A DNA stretch of 64,000 nucleotides from Zygaena filipendulae (Eukaryota; Arthropoda; Insecta; Lepidoptera; Zygaenidae), in assembly GCA_907165275.2 (NCBI GenBank), contig OU015661.1, positions 6,331,501 to 6,395,500 of the forward strand, in the 5' to 3' direction. The notes beneath the pieces were generated by a model. It ran no database searches. It saw only the letters and a list, made by a program, of their open reading frames with translations, and was not told the DNA's origin. Within the stretch, counting starts at the first letter, position 1. Each line of letters opens with the position of its first letter. Both the position numbers and the translations under genes were made by a program. Shown in pieces: positions 34,253 through 46,124 of this stretch.

Positions 34253-37030
34253 GCTCTACGTCTTGCAATTGTAGCCAAAAATTAATTACCCTCAAATTTC
34301 GAATTTTTATTATCTCGTCATTATAATAACATAAAATTACGAGGTATATTTATATTAATTACCTCATAAGCAACGGCTTAATTGCTTGCATTCTTCTTTT
34401 TTTAATTTTATAGTCTGACTAGTGACTGGTAGCGGTAGACATCTAGTCTAGACATATAAATAAAATTGAAGTAATAATAATAATAAAGCATTTTATTTCC
34501 ATCGCTTTAGTTTTGAATTTTGTAGGTAAATTACTTTTAAAGATCTCCTTCATTGCCCAATATGTATTCCAGGTTTTCTTAACTCTCCTAATTCTCCTAT
34601 TTCTTTTTCAGTACAAGATCTAAATCAGTAATTATTAGATCCATATCCATCCCACCCACCCATGGTCTATGGACCCATATCCATAGATACATAATGTAAT
34701 CGTCCACGTACTACTATAATATGTCTAATGAAAAAACTTGTCTTTAATTTGCCGGTAACATACATATACGTACAATCAAAATAATAATATGAGGTGTTTG
34801 ACTTTCTATATAAAATGGATGATAAGTATTTATTTTTATCATGCAATGAGATCATTGTAATAGAAAAATAAATACTTATTTTTCTTATGCATTGCATGCA
34901 TGCATTCGTATGCATATTATTGGAAAAATATCATTATTCATGGTAAAACTTGTCAATTGGTAACTTTTTTACAAGGGTTAATGATTTTTTCAAATAGTAC
35001 ACACACTAATACCTAACATCGGATACTTACCGAGCCTTAACCTGTATTTAAATTGCATTGCAACTCAATTTTTCTACCTGACATAATATTGACTCATAAA
35101 ATTCTTTCCTCACAGCTATACCTATTTTAAATTCACATTGAAACCCACACTATTTTTCCCTTTGGTTTACCACGAATTTGCAAACTGGTCTATAATCACT
35201 AAAAATTCTATAATTTTTTTTTCATGCATTCACATTCGTTATTTAAAAAATCATAAAATATAAAAGACGGCTTTATTTTTTTGATTTTATTAAAAAAAAA
35301 ATATATAATCAACAACAAAATAATTTCATATACTTGAATAATGTGTATTAAAATAATCTTTTACAGCAAAAAAATGTTACAGAACTGTTTTTAAATACAT
35401 TTTGTGAAAAAAATATGTATTATAGAGTAGCAATTTAAAGTTTCGTATATTTTGTTACCTAATTATTATAGTTAGGTAGGTATCTCATAGCTTTGATCGA
35501 TTTTCTGAATAGTATATTAGAGTTAGAACTATTGTGATCTAATCTTTGAACATATTAGCAATTATTATCTATTATTATCATATTAGCATATTAACTATAG
35601 TTTAATAATAATTTTAGTTGATGCGAAAAAGAGATTACACTTTTTCCTTGAGTTTTTGTTTTAAACATTAACCAAAATAGGCCTTTAGTTATATACTTAC
35701 TTGTACTTGCGAACTTTATATAAATACGCTTTTTTTAAATGAATTAGCGTTATAATTCCCCTTAAGTAAAAGGGAACACAAACAGTCTGTACGATGTAGA
35801 GACATACCCAATTTTCCTCTGGAATACCGTTGCCGTATTTTCCTAATTCAACGCAAGAATTTCACGGTACATTTTCAAGTTAACCTTTAATTGTAAATCT
35901 ATTTAATGTGGAATTTAGGAATTTACCAATCCCAGTCGACTTTTGTGGGTGTACATATATAGAGATAGTATTAATAGAATATAATATGTAGAGAGTTGCA
36001 AATTCTACTTCAAAGGGATATAAATAAAACTAGTTCTGAGACTCGTGTAATATCGATTTGAAGACCAACTGTGGTTTGTATTTTTAAATCGAAATGATAT
36101 CCTTAATTTTTATAAATTTATATAAATCTAGAAGTTATTTAATAGAGGTAGGTATAATAATGGAAAAAAAAATTATACAACTTTAGGATATTAGGTATAA
36201 TATCTTTAATTACTGAGTGCTCAAAAAGTATGCAAAAAAACTTCGGTTTGTTCCAACCAGTCCTACCGATGATCCAACTGTTTGGATTTTTCTTCCAAAT
36301 TGTTTGACTGAGGTGATCTAACTGTTAAAACATAAATATTCCAAGCAGATAGACTGACTTAATGAACTTTGTATTTTTTTACTGTAACTTATTATCTTCA
36401 CAATATTAGTAATAAAGTTATGTAGTAAATAATGAAAATGCAATGGTTTATTGCTGCGTTAATATATAACCTAGATTGATATTGAAAGGCATTTTTATAT
36501 TTATTCAACAATGTTAGATATATTTACAAGTAATGTTGACTTCTAGAACGCCTTTCAGTATCAAAAACTTAGTTTATAAAACGTACATTTTTTGTAAATT
36601 AACGTAAAATAAAGTGACGTGGTATGTTACTCATTTGTATACAGTTGGTTACAAACTTTAAGTAGCTATTGTGGGAATACCAAAACACTCAAAAGGAAAA
36701 TATAAGAACAAATTCATTGCATACTACAAAAATGTGCTAAATATACACGTTTAATCAATTAAATACTTAACGTATTCTTTTGTTCTTATTTGCACCACAG
36801 TTTTTGTATGACTTTTTGTATCTTTTACAGTCCTTGATACAATTAATACCACAATGGAAAATCAAAATGTATTATGCCTATACTTAGTTTACTTAGGTTA
36901 CTTATAATATTTTTGAAGTAAAACTATGGTAGAGTCGTGTATAGTATTAGGTATATTATCTGTGGTAGAGTCAAAAAATTCGCACTTTGCGTTAATCGTA
37001 AAATGCGTATTTGTAAATTTTTCGTAACAA
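34253..37030. other. No gene recognised
   Basis: About 2.8 kb, very AT-rich. A strong-looking lone 3' splice site (pyrimidine tract and TTTTTCAG at 34611) has no matching donor nearby. 34443-34470 resembles the 5' start of the 5593 Helitron subfamily. 36476-36564 is bounded by a 15-bp inverted repeat (TTGATATTGAAAGGC / GCCTTTCAGTATCAA). Confidence 0.4.
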
Positions 37031-37032
37031 TA

Positions 37033-37170
37033 AGACCTTATTTTCACAAAGTGGCTAGTCTCGATTTTATTCACGAGTCGCGGACGCGTTAATGGAAATT
37101 GGTATTATAATGACTATCGGAATCGCGCGGCCGGCCGCCCGCGACTAGTCACTTAGTGAAAATAAGGTCT
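37033..37170. mobile_element. TA-flanked fold-back MITE family F
   Basis: AGACCTTATTTTCACAAAGT is inverted at the right as ACTTAGTGAAAATAAGGTCT, and GGCTAGTC pairs with GACTAGTC. TA flanks both ends (37031-37032, 37171-37172). The centre is strikingly GC-rich (CGCGCGGCCGGCCGCCCGCG) for this region. No ORF; single copy here. Confidence 0.8.
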
Positions 37171-37301
37171 TAGGGTAGGTATAAATCAAACAGTTGTGGA
37201 CGTTGTGGTGGAATAGACATACGAGTGACTGCTTGGGTGATTGGAACGTCATGAAGTTATTCTAAGTACTAAAAAAATTTAATTTAGGTTTCATTCATTT
37301 A

Positions 37302-37415
37302 GGTAGTATATACCACGTTTGCTTGTTATCCACGACACAAGCTCATAGCTTAGTGTGGGATCAAGTAGATCTGTGTGTTGTGAAGTGGGTTATTATTATT
37401 ATTATTATTATTATT
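37302..37415 (+). mobile_element. SINE family S1, 5'-truncated copy
   Basis: GTAGTATATACCACGTTTGC ... GGGATCAAGTAGATCTGTGT and a (TTA)n tail match 27438-27561. The tRNA-like head is absent, as in a 5'-truncated retrotransposed copy. Confidence 0.85.
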
Positions 37416-38770
37416 CCATGTGCGTGTACGACGTACCTACGTATTAATACAACCAATGTTTTTTCTTTTTGAATGACTGTTTATGAAATATGTAGAAAGC
37501 ATAACTTTTGATTCGAAAGCTTTTTGAATCACAATATTTCACTGATTTCTAAAATATGTTGCATATTAAACGGTTACAAGCTCAATGTTTTTTTTACTGT
37601 TTACCATACTATAATAATATTTATATATTATAGGTAAAAATAGAGTCCTTAATAAATAAAGAACAGTCCTCTCGTGATATTTGCCGACACACAGGTTCCT
37701 TAAGTTCCAGATGCCTGACTATTGAGGTCAATATGGGCCGCTCCCCCGCACTTACATGTCGACCCCTCCCACGCATAAGAGCGAACATCTAGATTATGAC
37801 AAGTTTTCAGTAAGGGCATTTAAAGATTATAATATGTATTTATGTGATTACTAATGATTGATTATAAATTGACAAGCTTAAAATTAAAAGTAGCTCTAAA
37901 TGCAATCTTGATTAGTAAGCACTAAGCACTATTTACTAAAAGTAATTCAATTTTTAAAACTAAAAGTCGCTAGGTACCTGTATATCTTAATTAATTAAGC
38001 ACTATTTACTAAAAATTATAATTCTTATAAAAAATTTCGTTAGTTAAACAATGTAAAGATTTTAATTTCAGGGATGTAAACTGTACAGAGCTTATGTTCG
38101 TAACTACAATGAGTTAAAAATCCGATTTTCATGTAATTATGTAGCCGAGGGGAGCTATGAGGACTGATTTAAAAGGCAATTTTAAATTAATGTTATAAAA
38201 ATTTAATTAGTAATTATAAAATGGTTATCAAGGGGCTGATAGAAGACGTAACATAAAAATAATGACATTCTCTATTTAAATAAATTAAAATAATAAAAAA
38301 TTATAAACAGCCAGTAATGGTTGGCAATATTCTTAAGTACAGTTAATTTCTCATTATTAATACTCAAATGAGACTTGCCAAATCACAAAAATCCTAACGC
38401 CCTTATCATAAGATAGATTTCGCTTGACTAGTTACATGCATTTTGATAAGACGTCGCAAAATGAAAATATTTCCATCGGCTATTTGATTAAATCTTTTGT
38501 AGAGATAGTATTATATTATCTGTGGTAGAGGCATGAAAACTTATTATTTCTTTTCACATTTGTTTGCCTAATAAGTTGACCATGACATACATAGTTTATG
38601 TAACCAGTTTCAAGATTTAACTATAATTGGGTAATTGACCATCCATTGATACTTGTCGTCTTGTTATCAAATACGATTAATGTCTTTATAAAAGTAACAA
38701 TAACCTGTGTAGCTCCCACTGGGAGCACATCGTTGTCTTTTGTACCTATTCGTATTCTCGTATTATGAAT
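37416..38770. other. No gene recognised
   Basis: AT-rich. A possible 3' splice site (TTTTAATTTCAG|G at 38071) has no convincing donor after it. The phrase TATATTATCTGTGGTAGAG at about 38511 also occurs at about 36953, and a near-copy at 62170. Confidence 0.4.
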
Positions 38771-38771
38771 T

Positions 38772-38865
38772 ATTTATATGTCCGTCCGGCGCATCCCGTA
38801 CGATGCAGCGAGCATTGCATACGGGCCGGGCGCGGGCGTGCGGCTTATGGGAATTGAACTAATAA
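38772..38865. promoter_or_regulatory. Small GC-rich patch
   Basis: CCGTCCGGCGCATCCCGTAC and GGGCCGGGCGCGGGCGTGCG in an AT-rich setting, followed by homeodomain-like TAATAATG. No frame or repeat is recognised. Listed as a possible regulatory patch only. Confidence 0.2.
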
Positions 38866-38974
38866 TGCTCAATGTAATTGTTCCATTCATTGTCAATTCA
38901 TCACGTCCACTTCTCCCGAAGGTTTTATAAATAATTCGTTTAGAAAGTTGTGAAACGTCAACTATATGCGTATA

Positions 38975-38993
38975 TTTATATATATATATATAT
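38975..38993. repeat. (TA)n microsatellite
   Basis: A short run of alternating TA followed by further AT-rich imperfect repeats with ATTAAT units to about 39060. Likely low-complexity sequence. Confidence 0.7.
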
Positions 38994-39591
38994 AGGTATT
39001 AATTACCAAATTAATACATATTAATTACAACAATATTAATAATAAAAATATTAATAATAAACCTACAATATTGTAAGATGTAAAATTTGTAAGTTTGGGT
39101 GTAGGGGATAATCTATAGAACTATATATTGGACCGATTCTAAATATATTCATCTTCTAAAAAAAACGGTACTTTTATTAAATATATATTCACTATTATTT
39201 AAAATTTCCAGTAATTCCCCATAAAATATAATGTGAAAATGTCACGGTATATCATACAAAATAACATCTACATGGTGGTCTTAAGCAGGTAGGTATATGA
39301 GTGCCGCTATTCTCGCATAATAATATCATTAACTGTTTCTACCAGAGTGATTGTACAATCACTAGGTACTTGAAGCGTTTTAATATTTATATTAAGTATA
39401 CCTACCTCAAGATATTCATATCATTGAATTCAAGTCACGATAACGGATTATCCGTCATTACTAAAAGCATTTTTCATGCAGTAGGTAAGTGGCGAGTCTT
39501 ATGGAAAAAAAAAATTGTTAAAAAACGAAATAAGCATACTTATAAACTAATCTTTTATGATCATTAATATCCCTAGAGTATTTTATAAGGT

Positions 39592-39819
39592 ACTAGTTGT
39601 TCCCGCGGATTTACCCGCGTTATATTCGAAATTTCTGCGGGAATTTTGGGACAAAAAGTACACTATGTCCTTCTGCCAAACAAATTGCCAGGGGGTACCC
39701 CCTGGCAATTTGTAAGCAAAGTTTCATGATAATCAGTTGAGCCGTTAAGGCATGAAAGCTTCGCAGACAGACAAAAAGACAGACAAAGTTGCTTTCGCAT
39801 TTATCATATTATTAGTGAT
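39592..39819 (-). mobile_element. Helitron-like element, minus orientation, with internal palindrome
   Basis: Starts ACTAGTTGTTCCCGCGGATT (reversed 3' end), with TTCTGCGGGAATTTTGGGAC, 'catgataatcagttgagccg' and 'gcatttatcatattattag' (reversed 5' end). A perfect 32-bp palindrome at 39681-39712 splits the body at a place where other copies have 'ctgacaacatg'-type sequence. Confidence 0.75.
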
Positions 39820-40072
39820 AGTAGAAATTTAGGTGTATTGACTATTTTCATGTATGAAGTAGCCATCGAAAGTTCATTGTCTTACAATCTAATGTTATCA
39901 GTTCACGCGATAAAAAAATGTTGTTGATTTCGCAAAATTCAGAGTTTAAAATTGAAACAGATAAAATATTTTACTGATATAGGAATTGGTAAATATTGTA
40001 GAAATATTCAATGTCAAACATAAATATTGTGTCATAGTTTACCTACTATAAAAGCTTAGGTACGGTTTATAA

Positions 40073-40195
40073 AGGTTAATTTCAGAGTTCCCGTCATAAT
40101 TCCGGGATAAAAGTACCTACTCTATGTCACTTACGAACACTGTAGCTTTGAAGAAGTAAAAGAATTTACATTACAAATAAACATAAGAATCTTTT
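40073..40195 (-). mobile_element. Helitron-like fragment, minus orientation
   Basis: 'ttcagagttcccgtcataat' then TCCGGGATAAAAGTACCTAC, 'tgtcacttacgaacactgtag' and 'acattacaaataaacataag'. Same truncated type as 16060-16225. No hairpin end. Confidence 0.5.
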
Positions 40196-40480
40196 CTCTT
40201 CATAATATTAGTTAAAATATCAGCAGTCCATTCGGCGTATACCCTCGTAGAAACATCGGTAGATACATTCTAAAGTCACTACATAGATTTCGATGTCAGC
40301 GTCAGTTCGTTATTTTAATAATTTATTTTCTATTAATAAGTTTAACCTCTTTTTTAAACCTAGATAATTATAATATTTATAAAGACAGACTGTCGAAAAT
40401 ATTATTGAAGAAGTCGTGTTACCTTCGTTGATAACATTCAACACGTGATTGTCTGGGTGCGCGCGGCGTGCTGTACTATA

Positions 40481-40557
40481 CAGTCGGCATCAAAAATATG
40501 TTAGCACTGTCGCCAGTCGTTAAAGTTTATTGCTATTGCAACAAGATTCATCGACTG
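40481..40557. mobile_element. Very small TA-flanked inverted-repeat element, family G
   Basis: TACAGTCGGCATCA on the left and GATTCATCGACTGTA on the right are inverted. Counting TA as target duplication (40479-40480, 40558-40559) leaves a 77-bp element. A left-end relative occurs at about 29195. 'Tacagtcagcatc' is a sequence often seen in Lepidoptera. Confidence 0.5.
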
Positions 40558-40584
40558 TAAAAAGTGATTAGATATTTCCGCTGC

Positions 40585-40720
40585 CAACGGTACGCAGGGC
40601 GGCGGTTCCGGTGCGGCGGCGCAGCGGCTCGCCTGCGGGGCCCCGCGAGCCGTTCCGAGGAACTGGTGACCGCAACGTAACGGAACTCAATACCACTAGA
40701 GAGGCCCGCCCTGCTCAAAC
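40585..40720. promoter_or_regulatory. GC-rich patch after family G element
   Basis: GGCGGCGGTTCCGGTGCGGC and CTGCGGGGCCCCGCGAGCC, the latter containing a GGCTCGC...GCGAGCC hairpin. A long frame passes through to 40994 but has no ATG until 40806. The remaining 62-residue basic peptide resembles nothing I know. Possible promoter-like island. Confidence 0.2.
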
Positions 40721-40999
40721 ACATGTACCCACTCGTCTTGTGAACGGTCCATTCATTTTAGCGATCCGACAACTCGCACAGAACAAACGAAGGGCCGTTA
40801 AACAAATGAGCGTTAATTTTCATTACAAACCACGGAAAAAATCTCGTAGTAACGGTGATGTGGACAGAATCATCAAAATGTCACCGAACATAAAATATTA
40901 TTACGAAGTAACTCACAATGTTGCAAATTTCATGCGCTTCTTAAAAAACAGACATAAATCGAATATAAAGATTCGATTTAATAATACACTATAATGATA

Positions 41000-42565
41000 G
41001 ACCCCTTTTTGCTTTACCTGCATTCTTTGTAAAAAAAAACTACTCTTAAATAATTACGGATCAGAAGTCTGGAGACGGTGCGACGAAGCAAAAAAAAACT
41101 AACAAAACTAACAATGGAACCGAGGTCGAAGGCTATTGAAATAAAAAACGTAGCTTCGGATGTCGTCGGGTGTACCTTCAGTATGACACCTGCTTTCGGC
41201 ACTAGACGGGCAAAAAATCTCTTTAAGCCGTAACATTCACGTGGCACCAACGTATATTATAATGACTTTGCTACGAGGCAAAAAGGATCGGAATCGCAGA
41301 CTTTCTTTCCAAATACAACGTAACATCTAGTGAGCCTTAAACAAACTCGATGTTAGCATTTTGCTACCAGTTTTTCCATGTACCTAAATCCAAGCCTTCA
41401 CATTTTATGCTAGAATAAAATAGACGGTTCTTTTTTCTTATTTTGTTCTTAATCTCGATTGAAAATATATCCAGCTAGATGTGATCGTTGCATATCTACT
41501 TATAGTAGGTAATGAATAACAAAATGAATAATTTGTTAAGTAATTACTACTTTGCCTTCTGACAGAGAGACTGCCAACGCATGCGTGACTAAGTAAATGA
41601 ACATAAAGGAATATTATGATATCACTTCTACATATGAGAACTTGCATCTTTATGCACGTTTATAAATATATTTTAGCCGCATGGTTCATGCCTTATTAAT
41701 TCTCCGGCCATCACTGTAGCGCATTCCAGAGAGGCGATCATATGGAAATATTATAAAGAAACAATTTATAGAATTATGATTTTGTTTATACATCTCTGGA
41801 TACTGTTTTCTCTTCACATATTTATTTAAAATTCCATATATTTTAAGAGAATATAGAATATTGTGTTGATTGATTGTTTGCCTAACTTAATGATAAAATT
41901 TAAACGATTAAAAAACATACTGATAATGTCTTTGGCACTAATGCTGGCGAGTTATTTAAAAACTAAAATCATCATAAGAATGTAAAATGTTGGCTTAAAT
42001 TACAAACTTTATTCAACGATACCATGGGATTATAATATGTTTTTCTCTTTGATCGTAGTAAACAGTAATAATAAGAAAGATACAGCACAAAATAGATGCT
42101 GTACTGGCTTCATGTGTCGAGTAATCTTCCCTTTTAAAAAAGTTACCGTGCTGTTATTATAGGTTCATTCGTATTATATTCACGTATTCACTCATATAAT
42201 ATGTATCTCATGTTATTTTAACTTGGTTGTCTAAAGATGTCATTAATATTGTATATGAAATACTTATTCATGTAATATTTTTGTTGATAATATTCATAGT
42301 TGTCAGTAAATAAATACATAAATCAGAAATATTCAAGTTTTGTAACAAAGCTTTTAGGAGTCTCAGAAATTATGGTTTTAACAAAAAAAAAAGAAATAGT
42401 ATGGTAAGTATATACTTACGATTTTTCCTTTATAATATCCAATATGATATCACTACCAATGTTACGGTGTATGCTTTGTTTTACGTTTAAAAAACGTAAA
42501 ACGTAACCTATAGTACATTTTGAGTATTTTTTTCCCGATCAATTGACTTGACAGCCAGGTAATTG
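41000..42565. other. No gene recognised
   Basis: AT-rich. Minus-strand frames at 41014-41250 and 41438-41647 lack support. Borders the pogo-like element. Confidence 0.4.
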
Positions 42566-42567
42566 TA

Positions 42568-43607
42568 GGGAACACGGGGGAATCAGAGCCACGGGGTAAT
42601 GAGAACTACTTTAGTTTACTTGTATCTGAACGAGTTAGATTCTGTTTTGTTGTTACGTAACAAAGAAGGTCGCAAGAGGAGTACGTGTGACTCACGGCAT
42701 CGTTGCTAGTTGACTTTTGGTGTGCAAACGGACCACAAATCGGTTTTCCTGCCAATTGATCTAATTTTTTACGATCTTTCAGGATAAATTGTGAGTATTA
42801 AAATTATTATATTGTAAGTATTGCCTGGTTTAACTTGTAGATTTATCATTATAAAATAAGATAAAAAGATCAATTTATGTAAATAATTAATTGTATTTTG
42901 TGAATTATTTGAAAACTTAAAAATGAGCATTAGGGGTAATTGGAGTCAAATTACAGAGAAGTGTCAATGGAGTTTAGATGTACTAGATCGTGCTATCAAG
43001 AGAGTCAATCATAATGGAATTTCTCTGCATAACCTATCCCAAGAAATGACCAGAATATCTGCAATGACAATAGTAGTGACTACGTTGATGAAGATTCCAA
43101 TATGTGTATGATTTGTTGTGAATCTGGAAAATCGAACGAAATGTGGTTCAGATGCAGGTTGTGTGGTGAATGGGATCACGCTAAAAGTTCAGGAAGTGAT
43201 TCGGCTGAAGATTATGTTTGCGATTTTTGTATTAGACAGTAATTAAATGTTTTTAATAAATCTAATCTAATCTATGAGAATAATCTTAAGTTATAATCAT
43301 AAATATCAGTACATAATATATAATTTTTGTTACATATTTTTACTCTGGTTACCATTACCCCGGTGGATCTAATTACCCCTTTCTCTGGTTCTAATTACCC
43401 CGTACTCTTGGGCAATAGGAGCCAATGTTACTTTTATCAAAAATGAGTATAAATGTCTTTGTATGGTTTATTTATTAATTTATGTGTAGATAAGATAAAC
43501 CTGATTAGTTTCGCTGTAAAAAAAACCAAAAACTATATTAAAAAGTGATGTCTGTCCAAAGTTATAGGAGTTTTTCCTTAAGTGGCGCCAATTCCCCCGT
43601 GTTCCCC
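42568..43607 (+). mobile_element. pogo-type DNA transposon, internally deleted (1,040 bp)
   Basis: The TIRs are GGGAACACGGGGGAATCAGA...(left) and ...CCAATTCCCCCGTGTTCCCC (right); they match over about 26 bp. TA flanks both sides (42566-42567, 43608-43609). Inside is a + strand transposase remnant keeping an N-terminal helix-turn-helix piece and a C-terminal Cys-rich finger. GGGGTAAT motifs recur near both ends: 42593, 42933, and as ATTACCCC at 43354, 43372 and 43394. Autonomous pogo-like elements are longer and carry a DDE catalytic core, which is missing here. Confidence 0.8.
42923..43242 (+). pseudogene. Remnant pogo-like transposase: HTH start joined to C-terminal zinc finger
   Basis: The frame begins ATG at 42923 and reads W-SLDVLDRAIKRVNHNGIS, like the psq/pogo helix-turn-helix that opens such transposases. 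A frameshift before about 43036 moves the match to the next frame, which reads IPRN, then an acidic linker, then CMICCESGKSNEMWFRCRLC and GEWDHA...YVCDFC before TAA at 43240. This C-terminal C-x2-C...C-x2-C...H...C-x2-C finger is typical of insect pogo/jerky-type transposases. The DDE core of some 300 residues is absent, so the product could not catalyse transposition. Confidence 0.65.
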
Positions 43608-43609
43608 TA

Positions 43610-46120
43610 CTATTTGTACTATCCACACGCACGCTTGCCAAATGCACGATGTAATAAATCTATTTGTAAATAAAGACTATAATATAAATAGATAAGAAGT
43701 AGGCATACGAGACGTAGCGCGACGTCTGTTTCAACGTTATGTGTTAGCGCATAAGATGCAATATACGCGGTTGTTGGACGAGGCTGTAATTTTTCGCAGC
43801 CGGATACCGTGTCACTTTCAACTATGAGGAATGCGGCCAACGACCAGCCTCTCAACCTGCCTGCGCCACTGCAGATAGGGTCCCCACACTATTCCTTATT
43901 ATAGATCATAATGATGTATTCTTAATAAGAATAAGTTAACATATTCAGTGTTAAAAATTTATAAAATAGATAGAAAACCATCACCGTGACTTCCCTGTGA
44001 ATTGTCAGTCGTAGATAATCTATGAGATCATGCGGTGATTTCACTAATACTTTACTGTATGTTTCTATGTACCTAACCGTTCGTTTTCACTTTACGTCTT
44101 ATAAATTAATACATAGTTAGGAATAGATGTCGAGTTTACACTTTACCTGGCCTCGGAGTACATTACATGCTAGGGTGACGTCACTTTGGTCAAGATACTC
44201 ATAAGAGTTATCATCGCACTATTTTGTACAGTACGCCTGTAATTCGTTAGTTTACCGTGCATTTTATAGGGGACAAGGACGCGTAATTTATCTTTTATCT
44301 CCTCGCTGGTTTGTGATGTTGAATATACATGTTATTATAATACTTCGCACACTTAATAGGTGTTGACTGTTGACGCTGCGGGAAATTCAAAATCAGCTTG
44401 TGAATGTGGTTTTAAATTCTTTACCATATTTTAAATAAACGTTTACATAATTTTTGTGAATTAGTTAATAACAAATTTATTACAACTTTCACGTGTTTTT
44501 CGCTGCCGCTGTGGGTTCTAAATTAATTTGTACTGTAATTCTAAAACATACAGACGCAGTCCAACGGTCTGACATAGCATATTGTCCATTTACATATATT
44601 TGCTCACGGCGTCTAGCAGTGGCTCTTGTCGAAACTCGCAATGCTAATAATACAATGGCCAGACGCACCTCGTGCTAACATTTAATTTCTCGGATGCGAG
44701 TGCAATACTTCCGAAAACAACCTTAACGTCATTTAAATAAGTAAGTATTTCGTGTGAAATTTTCAAATCCAATAATGAAACCTAGACGCGTCAAACCTGT
44801 GTGTTCTCATTTAGCCCGCTTATTGCTCACAGAGTAAGTTCGCTTTTAATGAATGATTTTTAATGCCATATTCGCGTGATGTCGGCATCACGCGAGCTCT
44901 CTGTAGGCTACAACCACGGAATTGTATTTACGGACAACTTTCGACCGTCATTGAATGGCCAGGTCGGTGACCCGGCACCGCAGCAGCGGTGTTCGGATTT
45001 GCATGTGTCAATGACACACTGTCTGCACCCACACCTATACTTTTCCTTTCAGTGTTCGTGATGTGGGCGTGAAACGCATTTCGGAGACGCAAAAAATTCA
45101 CTATCGGCTCGTTCGGTTTTCGGAAAAATAAATTGATAGATACCATATTTACTAATACATATTTATCGAATCGCGAGTGGGAGATAGAATTGCTTTAGTG
45201 ACAAAAAAAAAAGAAAAAAAAAACTTTTGAAACAAATTAAGTTTTCGTGTTAATGTGTTAAATGATTGTAGATATTGAGGGAGAATTTATAGGTAGTAAA
45301 GAGTTGAGCAAGAATCTTCCGGCCATCAAACACGTCTAGTCGGAACGTGCGAAATCCAATAAAGAAGTAGCGGCACCTGCGCCTTATTACATTCTTTCGG
45401 TGGTGCTCGCCGCGCGGCGCTCTGAAATTCGTCGTAACTTTCCTCGCCTAGAGATTGTTCCTTGTTCAACTTTTACTTTGAAAATTCGTTCAATTAGTAT
45501 CAGCGGTGGAATGAAAGTTTCCCAAAGAAATGTTTTAATGATGAATTTCGTTTACTTATCCGATATTCATTTGTTTCGTGGTTTTCGTTTAATTTCGCTG
45601 GTTCTTTTTTCCTAACACATTTCACTATGGTATCAAACTAACGTATCCTTTGTCAACCACTCAATGGTTATGCTGGCGAATGTATTGATGATAACAATAT
45701 TAGTATACCTACTCTATAACAGTTGAAATTATTTTACCATATTTAGTAAAGTCGATAGAAGGCTTTCTTTATTTCGGAAGCGATTATTACAACAAGAGTT
45801 AATTAGGCATTTGTAAAAAAACACCAAAGGAAAGGTACCTTTATAATATTACAATATACAGAATGTACATGTTATTTAAATGGGTTCGAATTCAATGATA
45901 GGATACATTGCGCGTGAGCGGACAATAGCGTACCTCGCTCCGAAGTGGGCGTACTTATTTTAATTGTAAATGTGATATTAGCATATTATATATAGATACC
46001 TACTCTTTGTGAGAAAATTCGAGAGGTGTTGAGCACGAAATGACGCGTGATGTCCTTTAATAGTCTGCAAAATTGCTTGGATTTTACTACAATACATATT
46101 GAACTGTAGAACCTATTCTC
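43610..46120. other. No gene recognised
   Basis: About 2.5 kb. GC-richer spots at 43690-43870, 44490-44680 and 44870-45060 give short frames on both strands with no known domains. A homopolymer A stretch lies at about 45200-45225. None supported as a gene. Confidence 0.4.
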
Positions 46121-46124
46121 TTGA

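Noticed and set aside
34585..34612. Strong pyrimidine tract and TTTTTCAG acceptor
   Set aside because: No donor or open frame of matching quality follows within a reasonable distance, so I do not call an exon.
36476..36564. Short 15-bp inverted repeat as a MITE
   Set aside because: Only one copy, one mismatch, no TA or other duplication; may be chance in AT-rich DNA.
40611..40994. 127-codon + frame across a GC-rich patch
   Set aside because: It starts with GTG, not ATG. The first ATG is at 40806 and leaves a 62-residue basic peptide with no recognisable family.
42780..42800. TTTCAG|GATAAATT|GTGAGTA as an 8-nt exon
   Set aside because: Lies inside the pogo-like element and is probably part of its 5' region; too short to claim.
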